Source of the DNA: Photobacterium obscurum
GTDB taxonomy: Bacteria > Pseudomonadota > Gammaproteobacteria > Enterobacterales > Vibrionaceae
DNA: 64,000 nt
Assembly (NCBI RefSeq): GCF_026191635.1
Contig: NZ_JAKRRW010000011.1
Span: 107,659 to 171,658 of the forward strand
Direction of reading: 5' to 3'
The translations under genes and the position numbers were made by a program. Numbering within the stretch: the first letter of the stretch is position 1; each line of letters opens with the position of its first letter. The notes below the pieces were generated by a model. The model saw nothing but the letters and a program-made list of their open reading frames with translations, was not told where the DNA came from and did not search any database. Below, piece after piece: positions 42,073 through 50,735 of this stretch.

Positions 42073-43158
42073 GTGCCCAAACCATTTAAAGCCGAATCAC
42101 GTCACTGGATGCTAATGGCCGCCCTCGCGCTTGCTGCCTATGCGAGTTATCGCCTGATAGAGCCTTATCTTGGGCCTATTGTGATGGCTTTCATTATTTC
42201 TCTGCTCTACTACCCGCTGCATGCCAAAGTCGAAGCGAAAATTCCTCGTCAGCCAAATTCTGCAGCAATGCTATCCTGCACCCTGCTGACCTTTATCATT
42301 GTGATCCCGGTATTGGTTGTGTTCAGCTCTATCGTCCACCAGGGCTCCACCTTTTCGAAAGAAAGCTACCTCTGGCTGACATCCGGCGGCGCCAAAGAAG
42401 TGCTGGCACACCCTTTTGCCGTCAAAGCACTTGCGCTTATCGATAAATATTCGCCTTTCGAGCCGCTTGATGCCCAAGTCGTGGTACAAAAAATTGCCGC
42501 GGCGGCATCAAAGTTTGGCGCCCAGTTACTCAATGTGAGTGCCAAGATCCTCGGCGATGCGACTAACTTTGTGATCAGCTTTATGTTGATGCTATTTGTC
42601 TTGTTCTTCCTGCTCCGGGATCACAAGAAGATGGTTTCAGCCCTGCGCCATGTGATCCCGCTTTCTCGCAGCCAGGAAGATGCCGTTCTGACGGAAGTCG
42701 AACAAGTGGCTAAGTCGGCTGTACTGGGCTCGTTCCTAACCGCCTTGGCACAGGGCTTCGCAGGTGGTTTTGCAATGTGGCTAGCCGGGTTCCCTGGGTT
42801 ATTCTGGGGGTCAATGATGGCCTTTGCCTCATTCATTCCGGTATTCGGTACCGCATTGATTTGGTTACCAGCAGCCATCTATCTGCTGTTGATCAACCAA
42901 TGGGAATGGGCGCTATTTCTGGTTGGCTGGGGCATTATCGTCGTCGGCTCCATCGACAACATTCTCCGCCCGCTGCTGATGCAGGGTAACTCCAGTATGA
43001 ATACCCTGCTGATTTTCTTCTCGATCCTCGGCGGCCTGCACCTATTCGGCTTAATCGGACTGATCTACGGACCGATCATTTTTGCCGTCACTTTGGTGCT
43101 GTTTAAGCTTTACGAAGTCGAATTCAAGGACTTTTTAGATCACCAAGATCAGAACTAG
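42073..43158 (+). CDS. AI-2E family transporter (PerM-like)
   Basis: A 361-residue inner-membrane protein of the AI-2E/PerM/TqsA family (PF01594). Hydrophobic segments fall near 14-50, 68-90, 150-180, 210-240, 245-290 and 300-340. The conserved GLIGLIYGPIIFAVTLVLF near the end and LLRDHKKM after the fourth segment are typical. Family members export diverse small molecules or drive Na+(Li+)/H+ exchange, and substrates are rarely known; AI-2 export should not be assumed. It starts with GTG at 42073, preceded by AAGGA. A hairpin terminator follows. Confidence 0.88.
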   Translation: MPKPFKAESRHWMLMAALALAAYASYRLIEPYLGPIVMAFIISLLYYPLHAKVEAKIPRQPNSAAMLSCTLLTFIIVIPVLVVFSSIVHQGSTFSKESYLWLTSGGAKEVLAHPFAVKALALIDKYSPFEPLDAQVVVQKIAAAASKFGAQLLNVSAKILGDATNFVISFMLMLFVLFFLLRDHKKMVSALRHVIPLSRSQEDAVLTEVEQVAKSAVLGSFLTALAQGFAGGFAMWLAGFPGLFWGSMMAFASFIPVFGTALIWLPAAIYLLLINQWEWALFLVGWGIIVVGSIDNILRPLLMQGNSSMNTLLIFFSILGGLHLFGLIGLIYGPIIFAVTLVLFKLYEVEFKDFLDHQDQN

Positions 43159-43184
43159 CCGCTATTATCTTCACGACAAGCCAG

Positions 43185-43212
43185 CAAAGCCGCTCCTTAC
43201 GCGGCTTTGTTC
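43185..43212 (+). terminator. Terminator of the AI-2E-family gene
   Basis: CAAAGCCGC / GCGGCTTTG with a seven-base loop; the T-tract is short. Confidence 0.7.
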
Positions 43213-43284
43213 ATCTTTTCATACCGCGTGATTTATGGAACAATTCGCGCCCTTAACTTCATGTAAAGCTAACTTGAGGCCATT

Positions 43285-44304
43285 ATGTCTTATACTGCTG
43301 CAAGCCAGGTTGTTGCCCGCCAGCTTGAGTTTTTTGAAAATCGAAAAGTCCTAGTCGTCGGTGAACTCTCTGACTCGTACCCGCTTGAGCTAACGAAGGT
43401 TGCCAAGTCAGTGGCAGTATTTACCACCAACTATGGCTATCACCGCAGCATGAGCCGCCACAGCAAAATCCAGTCTTACTTTGGCGCCGAGCTAAACGAC
43501 GATGCTGATATCGACATGATCCTGCTGTATTGGCCAAAAGCCAAAGCAGAAGCCGAGTACCTGCTGGCCATGCTCTTGGCTAAGTTTGGCCCGCAGACAG
43601 AAGTGTGTATTGTCGGCGAAAACCGCAGCGGCGTTCGCAGCGCCGAAAAGTTATTCAAATCCTACGGCCCGCTGACCAAGTATGATTCAGCACGTCGCTG
43701 CAGCTTCTATTGGGGACGCTGTGACAATGCAACTCCGGCCTTTAATATCAGCAGCTGGTTCCGCAGCTATCCAATCAAAGTCGCTGGTACTGAGTTGACG
43801 ATCCGCTCGCTGCCGGGGGTATTCAGCCACGGTGAGTTCGACAAAGGGTCGGAATTGCTGCTCGACACCCTGCCGTCACTACACGGTAAAGTGCTTGATT
43901 TCGGTTGTGGTGCCGGCGTGATTGGCGCGGTAATGAAAACCAACAACCCAAGTATCGAGCTCGAGCTATGTGATATTAGCGCCCTGGCGATTGAATCAGC
44001 CCGTGAAACTTTCAAGGCCAATAACCTTCAGGCCCGGTTTACGGCTACCGATGTCTACGCAGCGCTAGAAGGTCCATACGACTACCTTATCAGCAATCCG
44101 CCATTCCATGCCGGGTTGAAAACCTTCTACGCAGCCACCGAAGATTTTATTGCTCAGGCACCGCAATACCTAAAGCCAAACGGCCAGCTTATTATTGTTG
44201 CTAACAGCTTCCTGCGCTACCCGCCACTTATCGAAGCAAGCCTTGGCAGCTGCGAAGTCAGTGCCAGTACTAACAAATTCAATATTTACGCCGCGAAAAA
44301 ATAA
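43285..44304 (+). CDS. rsmC: 16S rRNA m2G1207 methyltransferase RsmC
   Basis: A 339-residue SAM-dependent enzyme that methylates G1207 of 16S rRNA in the 30S subunit. It has the usual tandem arrangement: a degenerate N-terminal methyltransferase-like domain (about 1-160) and a functional C-terminal one. The SAM motif is LDFGCGAGVIGAVM (about 205) and the catalytic motif is NPPFHAG (about 272). The start has AGG upstream. A stable hairpin follows the stop. Confidence 0.95.
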   Translation: MSYTAASQVVARQLEFFENRKVLVVGELSDSYPLELTKVAKSVAVFTTNYGYHRSMSRHSKIQSYFGAELNDDADIDMILLYWPKAKAEAEYLLAMLLAKFGPQTEVCIVGENRSGVRSAEKLFKSYGPLTKYDSARRCSFYWGRCDNATPAFNISSWFRSYPIKVAGTELTIRSLPGVFSHGEFDKGSELLLDTLPSLHGKVLDFGCGAGVIGAVMKTNNPSIELELCDISALAIESARETFKANNLQARFTATDVYAALEGPYDYLISNPPFHAGLKTFYAATEDFIAQAPQYLKPNGQLIIVANSFLRYPPLIEASLGSCEVSASTNKFNIYAAKK

Positions 44305-44643
44305 CCTTCCAGGGCTGAGCCAGTGCTCAGCCCTACACCATTATTTTCCCGTAAGCGGTATCTTCTTCGCCATTTCGGGGCCATTTATACCCCATCACAT
44401 CGTTAACATCGTCAATTATGTGTCTCGGCACACGCTTCCCTGCTCACTTACTTGATTACAAAAAAAAACTCAGTATAACTGGTCAGCATGGTGTTTTGAC
44501 TCGCCCTTTGCGACGACTATTCCGTTAAAAACGTGCTAAAAATCGTCAAAATTACCGCCCTGCCTTCAAACAGGCTGAATTGTTATTGATCCGTACGTTG
44601 AATATTACTACTCGTTTCTCATAGATTAATTTCAGGCACAGGA
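44305..44643 (+). other. Intergenic region rsmC / chiS
   Basis: A 339-bp gap. At 44311-44334 a perfect 10-bp stem (AGGGCTGAGC / GCTCAGCCCT, loop CAGT) is a likely rsmC terminator despite a poor T-tract. The rest is AT-rich and must hold the chiS promoter; TTGACT at 44496-44501 with TATTCC 16 bp later is a weak candidate. Confidence 0.55.
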
Positions 44644-47600
44644 ATGCAGAATACCACCCGTTTCAAACGCCTCCAGCATACGCTTATGCTGGCCTTTTTA
44701 GTGCTCAGCATTACCCCGCTGACGTTATCAGCGCTTTTCTTCCTCAACTCTCACACCAATGATCTCGCCGAGCAGAGTACCAACCACCTTGCGTCGCTGT
44801 TGGAAAACAAGCAAAAGCAGCTGAGCAGTTTCTTTGCTGCCAGAGAATCTGAAGTGCAGAGCTTCGCCCGCTCGGAGCTGGCCAATGCCAGTGGCGGCCG
44901 CTTTTATGGCCTGGTCGGAGCCTACCATCAGCTCGGTGATATTTCAGCGCTCACAAGGGATACCGATAAGAGCCGCTACTTTACCGAGACCCTGACAGCA
45001 AAACCTCACAACGGGGGCAATTCCGGCAACTATGTGGGTCATGAACGCTATCGCCTGATGTATAAACGCTATAACTGGGCCTATGACGAATACTTAAAAC
45101 GATCTGATTTCAGTGATATTTTACTGGTAGATATCAAAGGCAACGTCGTCTACTCGGTCTACAGCCCGGATAAATTCAGCTTTAACTTACTTGCGGAAAG
45201 CAATCCGTTTACTGCCTTGCAGCAGACGTTCGTTACAATCCAGGAAAAAACCCGTCAGCATCAGAGTGAGCCGGAGCAAGTTCCCGTGGCCTTTACCGAC
45301 TTCGTGGTTGATCCGTCCAGCGGGGAAAGCAATGCCTGGTTTGCAGCCCCTATAATCCAACAGGGTTATCTGCACAGCTATGTCTTCTTTAAGCTAAGTA
45401 ATCAAGCGATCAGTACCTTTATCGCAGATACCGGAAGCAGTAGTAACCATGTCCAGACCCTGCTGGTCGGTGACGATCACCAATCACGCCTGCCAAGCAG
45501 CAAAGCATTTCCGGAAAGCCTTTCTAGCCAGAGTATCAAGAATGCCTTATCTGGTCATAGCGGCGTCGGTAGCTTCCTGAACTTCAACCAAATTCCCGTG
45601 CTAAGTGCATTCGCCCAAATTAATGTACTGGGCAACCCTTGGGCGCTGGTCGTCGAACTGCCGGAGGAGGAGGCCTTTGCCCGGATCCGCCAGCTAGAAA
45701 AGATTTTCTTCGTTGCCATGCTCACTGCCATAGTGCTGGTGTTTATTGCTTCGCACTGGCTCTCTAACTCAATCACCGCACCACTGCTACGACTCACCTG
45801 GGCTGCAGAACGGGTATCTGCCGGGGATCTGGAGCAGAAGATAGAAAGCACCGAACGAAGTGATGAAATAGGCCGGCTAGCAGTCAGCTTTGCCAGAATG
45901 CAACGCTCGGTCCGCGAGAAAATGTCGCTGATCCGCGAGCAAAACACCGAACTCGAGCAAAACTTGCAAGTGATCCAGCAGCAAAATGAAGAGTTGCAGA
46001 CAGCCGATAAACTAAAGGACGAGTTCCTGGCGACAACATCACACGAGCTCCGCACCCCTCTGCATGGCATGGTAGGGATCGCGGAATCCCTTTTGGCTGG
46101 TGCCAATGGCCCTGTTCAACATAACCAGCGTCGGCAACTTGAGATGATGATAAATAGTGGCCAGCGGCTGACAAACCTTGTCGATGACCTACTGGACTAT
46201 CACAAGATGCGCTACGGCGATCTGGACATCAACAAACAGGCGGTCGACCTGGCGTCCGCCGTCCGGCTGGTACTGGAATTGTCCAGTCATCTGCTCGGCA
46301 ATAAACCCGTCCGGATCATAAACCAAATCCCGGATGACCTGCCTCCGGTACTTGGCGATGAGCAGCGCCTGGAACAGGTGCTCTACAACCTGGTCGGCAA
46401 TGCCATCAAGTACACGTCGGAAGGAAAAATAATCCTGTCTGCCACCATCTTGGAAAACCAACTCCGAATCCAGGTGGTTGATACCGGCCAGGGGATCCCG
46501 CCCGAACAGCTAGAGCATATCTTTGAGCCGCTGATCCAAGCCAACACGAACTCAGCACACTACCGTCAGGGCTCAGGGCTTGGCCTGTCTATCAGTCGCC
46601 AGCTCATCGAGCTGATGGGCGGCCGGCTGTATGTCAGCAGTCAGCCTATGGTCGGGGCAACATTTAGCTTTACCCTAAACTTGGCATCCGACGAAGATAT
46701 CGAAGATAGCCAACTGGCTAGCCGTAACCTTCACTTCCAGGTGCCATCACCGGATACTGCAATTTGCGAAGCCGAAGACCTACCGGAAAACCCAGATGGC
46801 GAGCTACTGTTGATCGTCGATGACGAGCCCGTCAACTTACAGGTGCTCAAAAACTTCTTGCGCCTGGAAGGCTACCGCGTCATTACCGCCGAAAGCGGCC
46901 CACAGGCATTAAAACTCCTCGAAGCCCAGCAACCCGCATTGATCTTGCTTGATATTATGATGCCGGAGATGTGCGGCTATGAAGTCTGCCAGCGCCTGCG
47001 AACCCAGTATTCGCTGCTTGAACTACCGATTATCATGCTTTCTGCATTAGGGCAGGTACAAGACCGTGTCAAAGGCTTTGAGTGCGGCGCCAATGATTAC
47101 CTCACCAAACCATTTAACAAAGAAGAACTGACGGCAAGGATCGGCGCACATATCAAAGCAGGCCAAACCGAAGTTCAACGCCAGAAAAACCGTGCTCTTG
47201 AACAAGAAATCGAGCGCCGAGAGCAAGTAGAGGCCGGGCTACTGGAAACCCAGACCCGCCTGATGGGGCTGCTGGAATCCACCAGCGAAGCCATACTTTG
47301 CGTGCAGAGCGGCGGCCGAATCCGTTATGCCAACAGTGCGGCAGGCAAGCTGTTCAAACGTTTACCGGAACAACTGGAACGGCACAATATCGAGGATATT
47401 CTAGCGACCCACCTCCCAGAAGACATCAGTAGCAGCCACCACTTTAATGGTAACTTGATGTACCGCATCGGCGATGATCTGCAAACACTAGATACCGATG
47501 TGATCAACCTGCCGGAAGAGTCTGGCCTGCAGAGAATGTTTATTTTTGACAATAACGGCCCGACAGCCCAGCACCGGGTAGCGGTACTGGAAAATGCCAT

Positions 47601-48030
47601 CGAGGTGCTGTCCGGGTTTGCCTTTGACGGGGATAAAAATAACCTGCAGCAGCTGCGCGAGCTGGGTGGCGAGTTTACCCGGCTGGCTGACAAGCTCGAT
47701 GACAACGGCAGGAATAAGGCCGATTCACTCCGTGAGCTGCTGGTCGATGTGATGAAAGCCACCCTCAAGTTCTGGGAGCACTCAGCCCAGAAAACCAAGT
47801 TTGAGCTGGCCGAAGAAAGTGGCTTGTGGCGAGTTTACTTGGACCGTAGTACTCTTCAAACCCGTACACTAGACAAATACCTGCACCTAGAAACATTGCC
47901 CAAAACACCGCGCTGGCGTACCGTACTCAGCACCATCGATTTTGTCCTTGAACGATGCAGCTCCCCAACCTCTGAACGCAATGACATTGAGGCCATGAGA
48001 GACAAACTCCAGCACCTCATCAGCCAGTAG
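44644..48030 (+). CDS. chiS: Chitin-responsive hybrid sensor/transcription factor ChiS
   Basis: A 1128-residue inner-membrane regulator of the chitin utilisation programme. TM1 (about 15-33) and TM2 (about 356-376) frame a periplasmic sensor domain, followed by HAMP, coiled coil, a HisKA/HATPase kinase (H467 in TSHELRTP) and a receiver (D770 in LLDIMMPE). After a second coiled coil and PAS-like stretch comes a C-terminal domain (about 1020-1128) that in V. cholerae ChiS binds DNA directly at the chb promoter. H467/D770 correspond to V. cholerae H469/D772 as I recall. In that organism the periplasmic chitin-binding protein represses ChiS until oligosaccharide binds. Position immediately upstream of the chb operon agrees. 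Confidence 0.93.
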   Translation: MQNTTRFKRLQHTLMLAFLVLSITPLTLSALFFLNSHTNDLAEQSTNHLASLLENKQKQLSSFFAARESEVQSFARSELANASGGRFYGLVGAYHQLGDISALTRDTDKSRYFTETLTAKPHNGGNSGNYVGHERYRLMYKRYNWAYDEYLKRSDFSDILLVDIKGNVVYSVYSPDKFSFNLLAESNPFTALQQTFVTIQEKTRQHQSEPEQVPVAFTDFVVDPSSGESNAWFAAPIIQQGYLHSYVFFKLSNQAISTFIADTGSSSNHVQTLLVGDDHQSRLPSSKAFPESLSSQSIKNALSGHSGVGSFLNFNQIPVLSAFAQINVLGNPWALVVELPEEEAFARIRQLEKIFFVAMLTAIVLVFIASHWLSNSITAPLLRLTWAAERVSAGDLEQKIESTERSDEIGRLAVSFARMQRSVREKMSLIREQNTELEQNLQVIQQQNEELQTADKLKDEFLATTSHELRTPLHGMVGIAESLLAGANGPVQHNQRRQLEMMINSGQRLTNLVDDLLDYHKMRYGDLDINKQAVDLASAVRLVLELSSHLLGNKPVRIINQIPDDLPPVLGDEQRLEQVLYNLVGNAIKYTSEGKIILSATILENQLRIQVVDTGQGIPPEQLEHIFEPLIQANTNSAHYRQGSGLGLSISRQLIELMGGRLYVSSQPMVGATFSFTLNLASDEDIEDSQLASRNLHFQVPSPDTAICEAEDLPENPDGELLLIVDDEPVNLQVLKNFLRLEGYRVITAESGPQALKLLEAQQPALILLDIMMPEMCGYEVCQRLRTQYSLLELPIIMLSALGQVQDRVKGFECGANDYLTKPFNKEELTARIGAHIKAGQTEVQRQKNRALEQEIERREQVEAGLLETQTRLMGLLESTSEAILCVQSGGRIRYANSAAGKLFKRLPEQLERHNIEDILATHLPEDISSSHHFNGNLMYRIGDDLQTLDTDVINLPEESGLQRMFIFDNNGPTAQHRVAVLENAIEVLSGFAFDGDKNNLQQLRELGGEFTRLADKLDDNGRNKADSLRELLVDVMKATLKFWEHSAQKTKFELAEESGLWRVYLDRSTLQTRTLDKYLHLETLPKTPRWRTVLSTIDFVLERCSSPTSERNDIEAMRDKLQHLISQ

Positions 48031-48058
48031 TGTCCCCCACACATTCTGATACACAACG

Positions 48059-48083
48059 AGCCCGCAGCCTGCGGGCTTCTTTA
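48059..48083. terminator. Hairpin after chiS
   Basis: AGCCCGCA / TGCGGGCT with a GCC loop, 29 bp after the stop, followed by TCTTTATAT. It is likely the chiS terminator. Confidence 0.75.
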
Positions 48084-48340
48084 TATCGGCCAATAACCAC
48101 CGGGACCAGACGGGGCATGAGACTCGACTGATGAATGTAGACTTCCGATTCCAAGGCAAAAATTGCCGTAACTCGCGACGCAAATTGCACATTGCCAGTC
48201 CTAGGAGCTGTTGATTTGCACGCCCCCTCTGAAGCCTTGATACCCGCATAGGAAGCAGCGCATGGCACAGCAATAGTATGCCCCTAACGTTCTCTTTGAA
48301 GCCGAGCGGACACAAGAGAGAAGCCTTGCCAACCCGCTTA
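48084..48340. other. Unassigned, repeat-like block between chiS and cbp
   Basis: This stretch has a more balanced base composition than the AT-rich DNA after it. Overlapping minus-strand frames stay open through it (82 codons at 48020-48268; the wider 47887-48408 frame runs into chiS). Neither has a family I can name or a good ribosome site. The translated text (for example SRVTAIFALESEVYIH) seems familiar to me from hypothetical proteins in other Vibrionaceae, so it may be a dispersed non-coding repeat. I cannot confirm that. Confidence 0.4.
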
Positions 48341-48642
48341 TTTTGCCAATTGAAATATACATTTTCCCGCTGCAAAAAAGCCGAATTTGGTAGCCAGGAC
48401 CTGTTCAAAATCCCCTCAAATCAGACAACAAAAGTACTCAAAAGGCCATTAACGGAAAAATAATTCAGTTTATGAGAAGCCAATCACAACAAATCACGGA
48501 CATAAATTTTCCGCAGGGAAATAACCCAAAATACGAGCATGCGTTACATCACGAATTTATAAAAAGGAAATCAAGACCTTAATTATCAACGTTAATATCG
48601 ATAGTAAGCACAAACTTATATAGTGAAACGGCAGGTATGAAA

Positions 48643-48658
48643 TGTGATATTAAGCACA
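48643..48658 (+). promoter_or_regulatory. CRP site upstream of the chitobiose operon
   Basis: TGTGATATTAAGCACA matches TGTGA-N6-TCACA at nine of ten defined positions. cAMP-CRP control of chitin genes is known in Vibrio cholerae. It lies 255 bp upstream of the cbp start. Confidence 0.7.
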
Positions 48659-48695
48659 GGTGCGCACAACTACTGAGAACAATCACAATCGAAAA

Positions 48696-48739
48696 TTAAC
48701 GTTTTTTACAGTAACAAAGCTGGTTTTAACGTTTTTAAC
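48696..48739 (+). promoter_or_regulatory. Direct repeat, 30-bp period, in the chitobiose operon promoter region
   Basis: TTAACGTTTTTTAC (48696-48709) and TTAACGTTTTTAAC (48726-48739) differ at one position and start exactly 30 bp, about three helical turns, apart, downstream of the CRP site. They are candidate binding sites for ChiS or another activator; this is inferred from layout only. Confidence 0.45.
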
Positions 48740-48768
48740 GGGCTTTCAGATTGACGATCTAGCTATTC

Positions 48769-48912
48769 AAGGGTTTCCTTAAGGCACTTAGAGCCTACAA
48801 GGCCATTCGATACGAGGCGCGTTACTCTGCTCTATCGAAGTGGGCTCAAAGAGACCCTACGGGGTATTCAATTTCCATAAGTGAAACTAAAAGCAAAGAG
48901 TAAGGAACAGCT
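48769..48912 (+). other. Structured leader before cbp
   Basis: The last 140 bases before the cbp start are rich in inverted repeats: AGGC/GCCT near 48782-48796, TTCGATA/TATCGAA (48806-48812 and 48833-48839) and ACCC/GGGT near 48852-48866. AAGGA precedes the ATG. A folded 5' untranslated region is likely if transcription starts upstream; its function is unknown. Confidence 0.4.
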
Positions 48913-50592
48913 ATGCTTGCCAATATTAAGAAAACCAAGTTAGCGTTAGCGGTCGTTGCCGCAGCCGCATCAGCTCTGACAGCACCAACCGTTGCAGCAG
49001 CAGAACGTAGTGAGCTAACAATCGTACCTCAGTTCTACCCTACAATGGTGCGTAACTTTAACCCATTCCTAGACACTGACTTGGATACAACCACTGAGTT
49101 CATCTATGAACCATTGATTATTTTCAATCAGAGACATGGTAATGAGCCTGTAATGCGTCTGGTCAAAGACTACTATATGTCTGATGACCTGATGAGCGTT
49201 ACTTTCGAGATGCGTGATGGCGTTAAGTGGTCAGATGGTAAGGCGCTAACCGCGAAAGACGTTGTATATACGCTTAACCTACTTCGTGAAAAGCCTGAGC
49301 TAGACCGTACTGGTATCAATAACTGGGTGTCAGCTGTTAAGCAAAAAGGCAACAAGGTTATCTTTACCCTGACAGAAGCTAGCTCAAATGCACCTTTTGA
49401 AATCGCAAAAGTACCTGTCGTTCCTCAACACATCTGGAGCAAGGTTAAGAACCCAGAGTCATTCACCAATGACAATCCTGTAGGTTCTGGTGCATTTACT
49501 GAAATCGACACCTTCACCCCACAACTTTACATTCAGTGCCGTAACCCTCACTACTGGGATAACGCTAACCTTGATGTTGACTGTCTACGTGTTCCACAGA
49601 TCTCAGGTAACGACCAGCTACTAGCTAAGATCATTAACTCGGAGCTAGACTGGACTTCATCGTTTATTCCTGATGTCGACAGCACTTACGCGGCTGCAAA
49701 TCCGAACCACAAGTACTGGTACCCTGCTGCAGGTACGCAATCATTCTTGCTGAACTACAAGTCGCCAAAAGCGGGTAACAAAGAAGCCATCAACAATGTT
49801 GACTTCCGCCGTGCCTTCTCAATGGCTATCGACCGTCAAACCATCATCGACATTGCGTTCTATGGTAACGGTAAGCCAAATGACTACGCTTCGGGTCTGG
49901 GTGAAGCGTTCGAGGCATGGTCTGACAAGGAAGTTCACAATAAGTACAAGGGGTTCAATACCTACAATGTCGAAGGCGCCAAGAAGCTACTTAAACAAGC
50001 CGGCTTCAAAGATACCAACGGCGACGGCTTTGTTGAAACACCAACCGGTAACAAGATTGAGCTTGAAGTTCAATCACCTAACGGCTGGACTGACTTCAAC
50101 AACACGGTACAGCTAGCCGTTGAGCAACTTCAGGAAGTAGGCATTAATGCCAAGGCCCGTACGCCTGACTTCGCGGTCTACAACAAGGCCATGCAGGACG
50201 CAACCTATGATGTTGCCTACACCAACTTCTTCCATGGCGCTGATCCTCATACCTACTGGAATGACGGCTACAACTCTGCGCTTCAGGAAGGCGAAGGTAA
50301 ACCTCGTTTCGCAATGCACCACTACAAAAATGCGGAACTGGATAAACTGCTAAACAGCTTCTACAAAACAGCAGATAAAGAAGAGCAGCTAAAAATTGCT
50401 CATAGCATCCAGAAGATCATCGCTGAGAACCAAATCACGGTTCCGGTAATGTCTGGTGCATTCAACTTCCAGTACAACACTACCCGCTTCGACGGTTGGT
50501 GGAACGAAAACAACCCACAAGGCCGTCCAATGATTTGGGCTGGTGTTGCTGAGCGTGTTCTTCAGGTATTGGATCTAAAACCTAAATCGTAA
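48913..50592 (+). CDS. cbp: Periplasmic chitooligosaccharide-binding protein (ABC transporter)
   Basis: A 559-residue family 5 extracellular solute-binding protein. A signal peptide (about residues 1-30, MLANIKKTKLALAVVAAAAS then LTAPTVAAA) precedes ELTIVPQFYPTMVRNFNPF. Family 5 landmarks include YEPLIIFNQ and MRDGVKWSDGKALTAKDVVYTLN. Codon use is strongly biased, as for an abundant protein. In V. cholerae the orthologue (VC0620) binds chitin oligosaccharides and also holds ChiS inactive. It is the first gene of the operon; a stable hairpin separates it from the permeases, probably giving more binding protein than membrane parts. Confidence 0.92.
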   Translation: MLANIKKTKLALAVVAAAASALTAPTVAAAERSELTIVPQFYPTMVRNFNPFLDTDLDTTTEFIYEPLIIFNQRHGNEPVMRLVKDYYMSDDLMSVTFEMRDGVKWSDGKALTAKDVVYTLNLLREKPELDRTGINNWVSAVKQKGNKVIFTLTEASSNAPFEIAKVPVVPQHIWSKVKNPESFTNDNPVGSGAFTEIDTFTPQLYIQCRNPHYWDNANLDVDCLRVPQISGNDQLLAKIINSELDWTSSFIPDVDSTYAAANPNHKYWYPAAGTQSFLLNYKSPKAGNKEAINNVDFRRAFSMAIDRQTIIDIAFYGNGKPNDYASGLGEAFEAWSDKEVHNKYKGFNTYNVEGAKKLLKQAGFKDTNGDGFVETPTGNKIELEVQSPNGWTDFNNTVQLAVEQLQEVGINAKARTPDFAVYNKAMQDATYDVAYTNFFHGADPHTYWNDGYNSALQEGEGKPRFAMHHYKNAELDKLLNSFYKTADKEEQLKIAHSIQKIIAENQITVPVMSGAFNFQYNTTRFDGWWNENNPQGRPMIWAGVAERVLQVLDLKPKS

Positions 50593-50606
50593 TTTCTACT
50601 TAGTTT

Positions 50607-50629
50607 GCGGTGCGCGTCTTGCGCACCGC
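50607..50629 (+). other. Intercistronic hairpin after cbp
   Basis: A perfect 9-bp GC-rich stem, GCGGTGCGC / GCGCACCGC, with a five-base loop and no T-tract. It probably protects the upstream cbp mRNA from 3' exonucleases, or partly ends transcription, as in other binding-protein operons. Confidence 0.7.
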
Positions 50630-50735
50630 CTATTCTCCCCCTCAACGTGTTGAAATGTGGCGCTAGTCGTCAGGGGATTTTTCGTCCGGAATCCAGCTCA
50701 GGGACGTTTGATGCTGGTATGGAAAGGTGTGAGTT

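Noticed and set aside
42073..43158. Calling the PerM-like protein an autoinducer-2 exporter
   Set aside because: The family name comes from one member; members have varied substrates and nothing in the sequence or context indicates AI-2.
48278..48463. 61-codon plus-strand frame between chiS and cbp
   Set aside because: No ribosome site or recognisable protein features, and it spans the edge of the repeat-like block.
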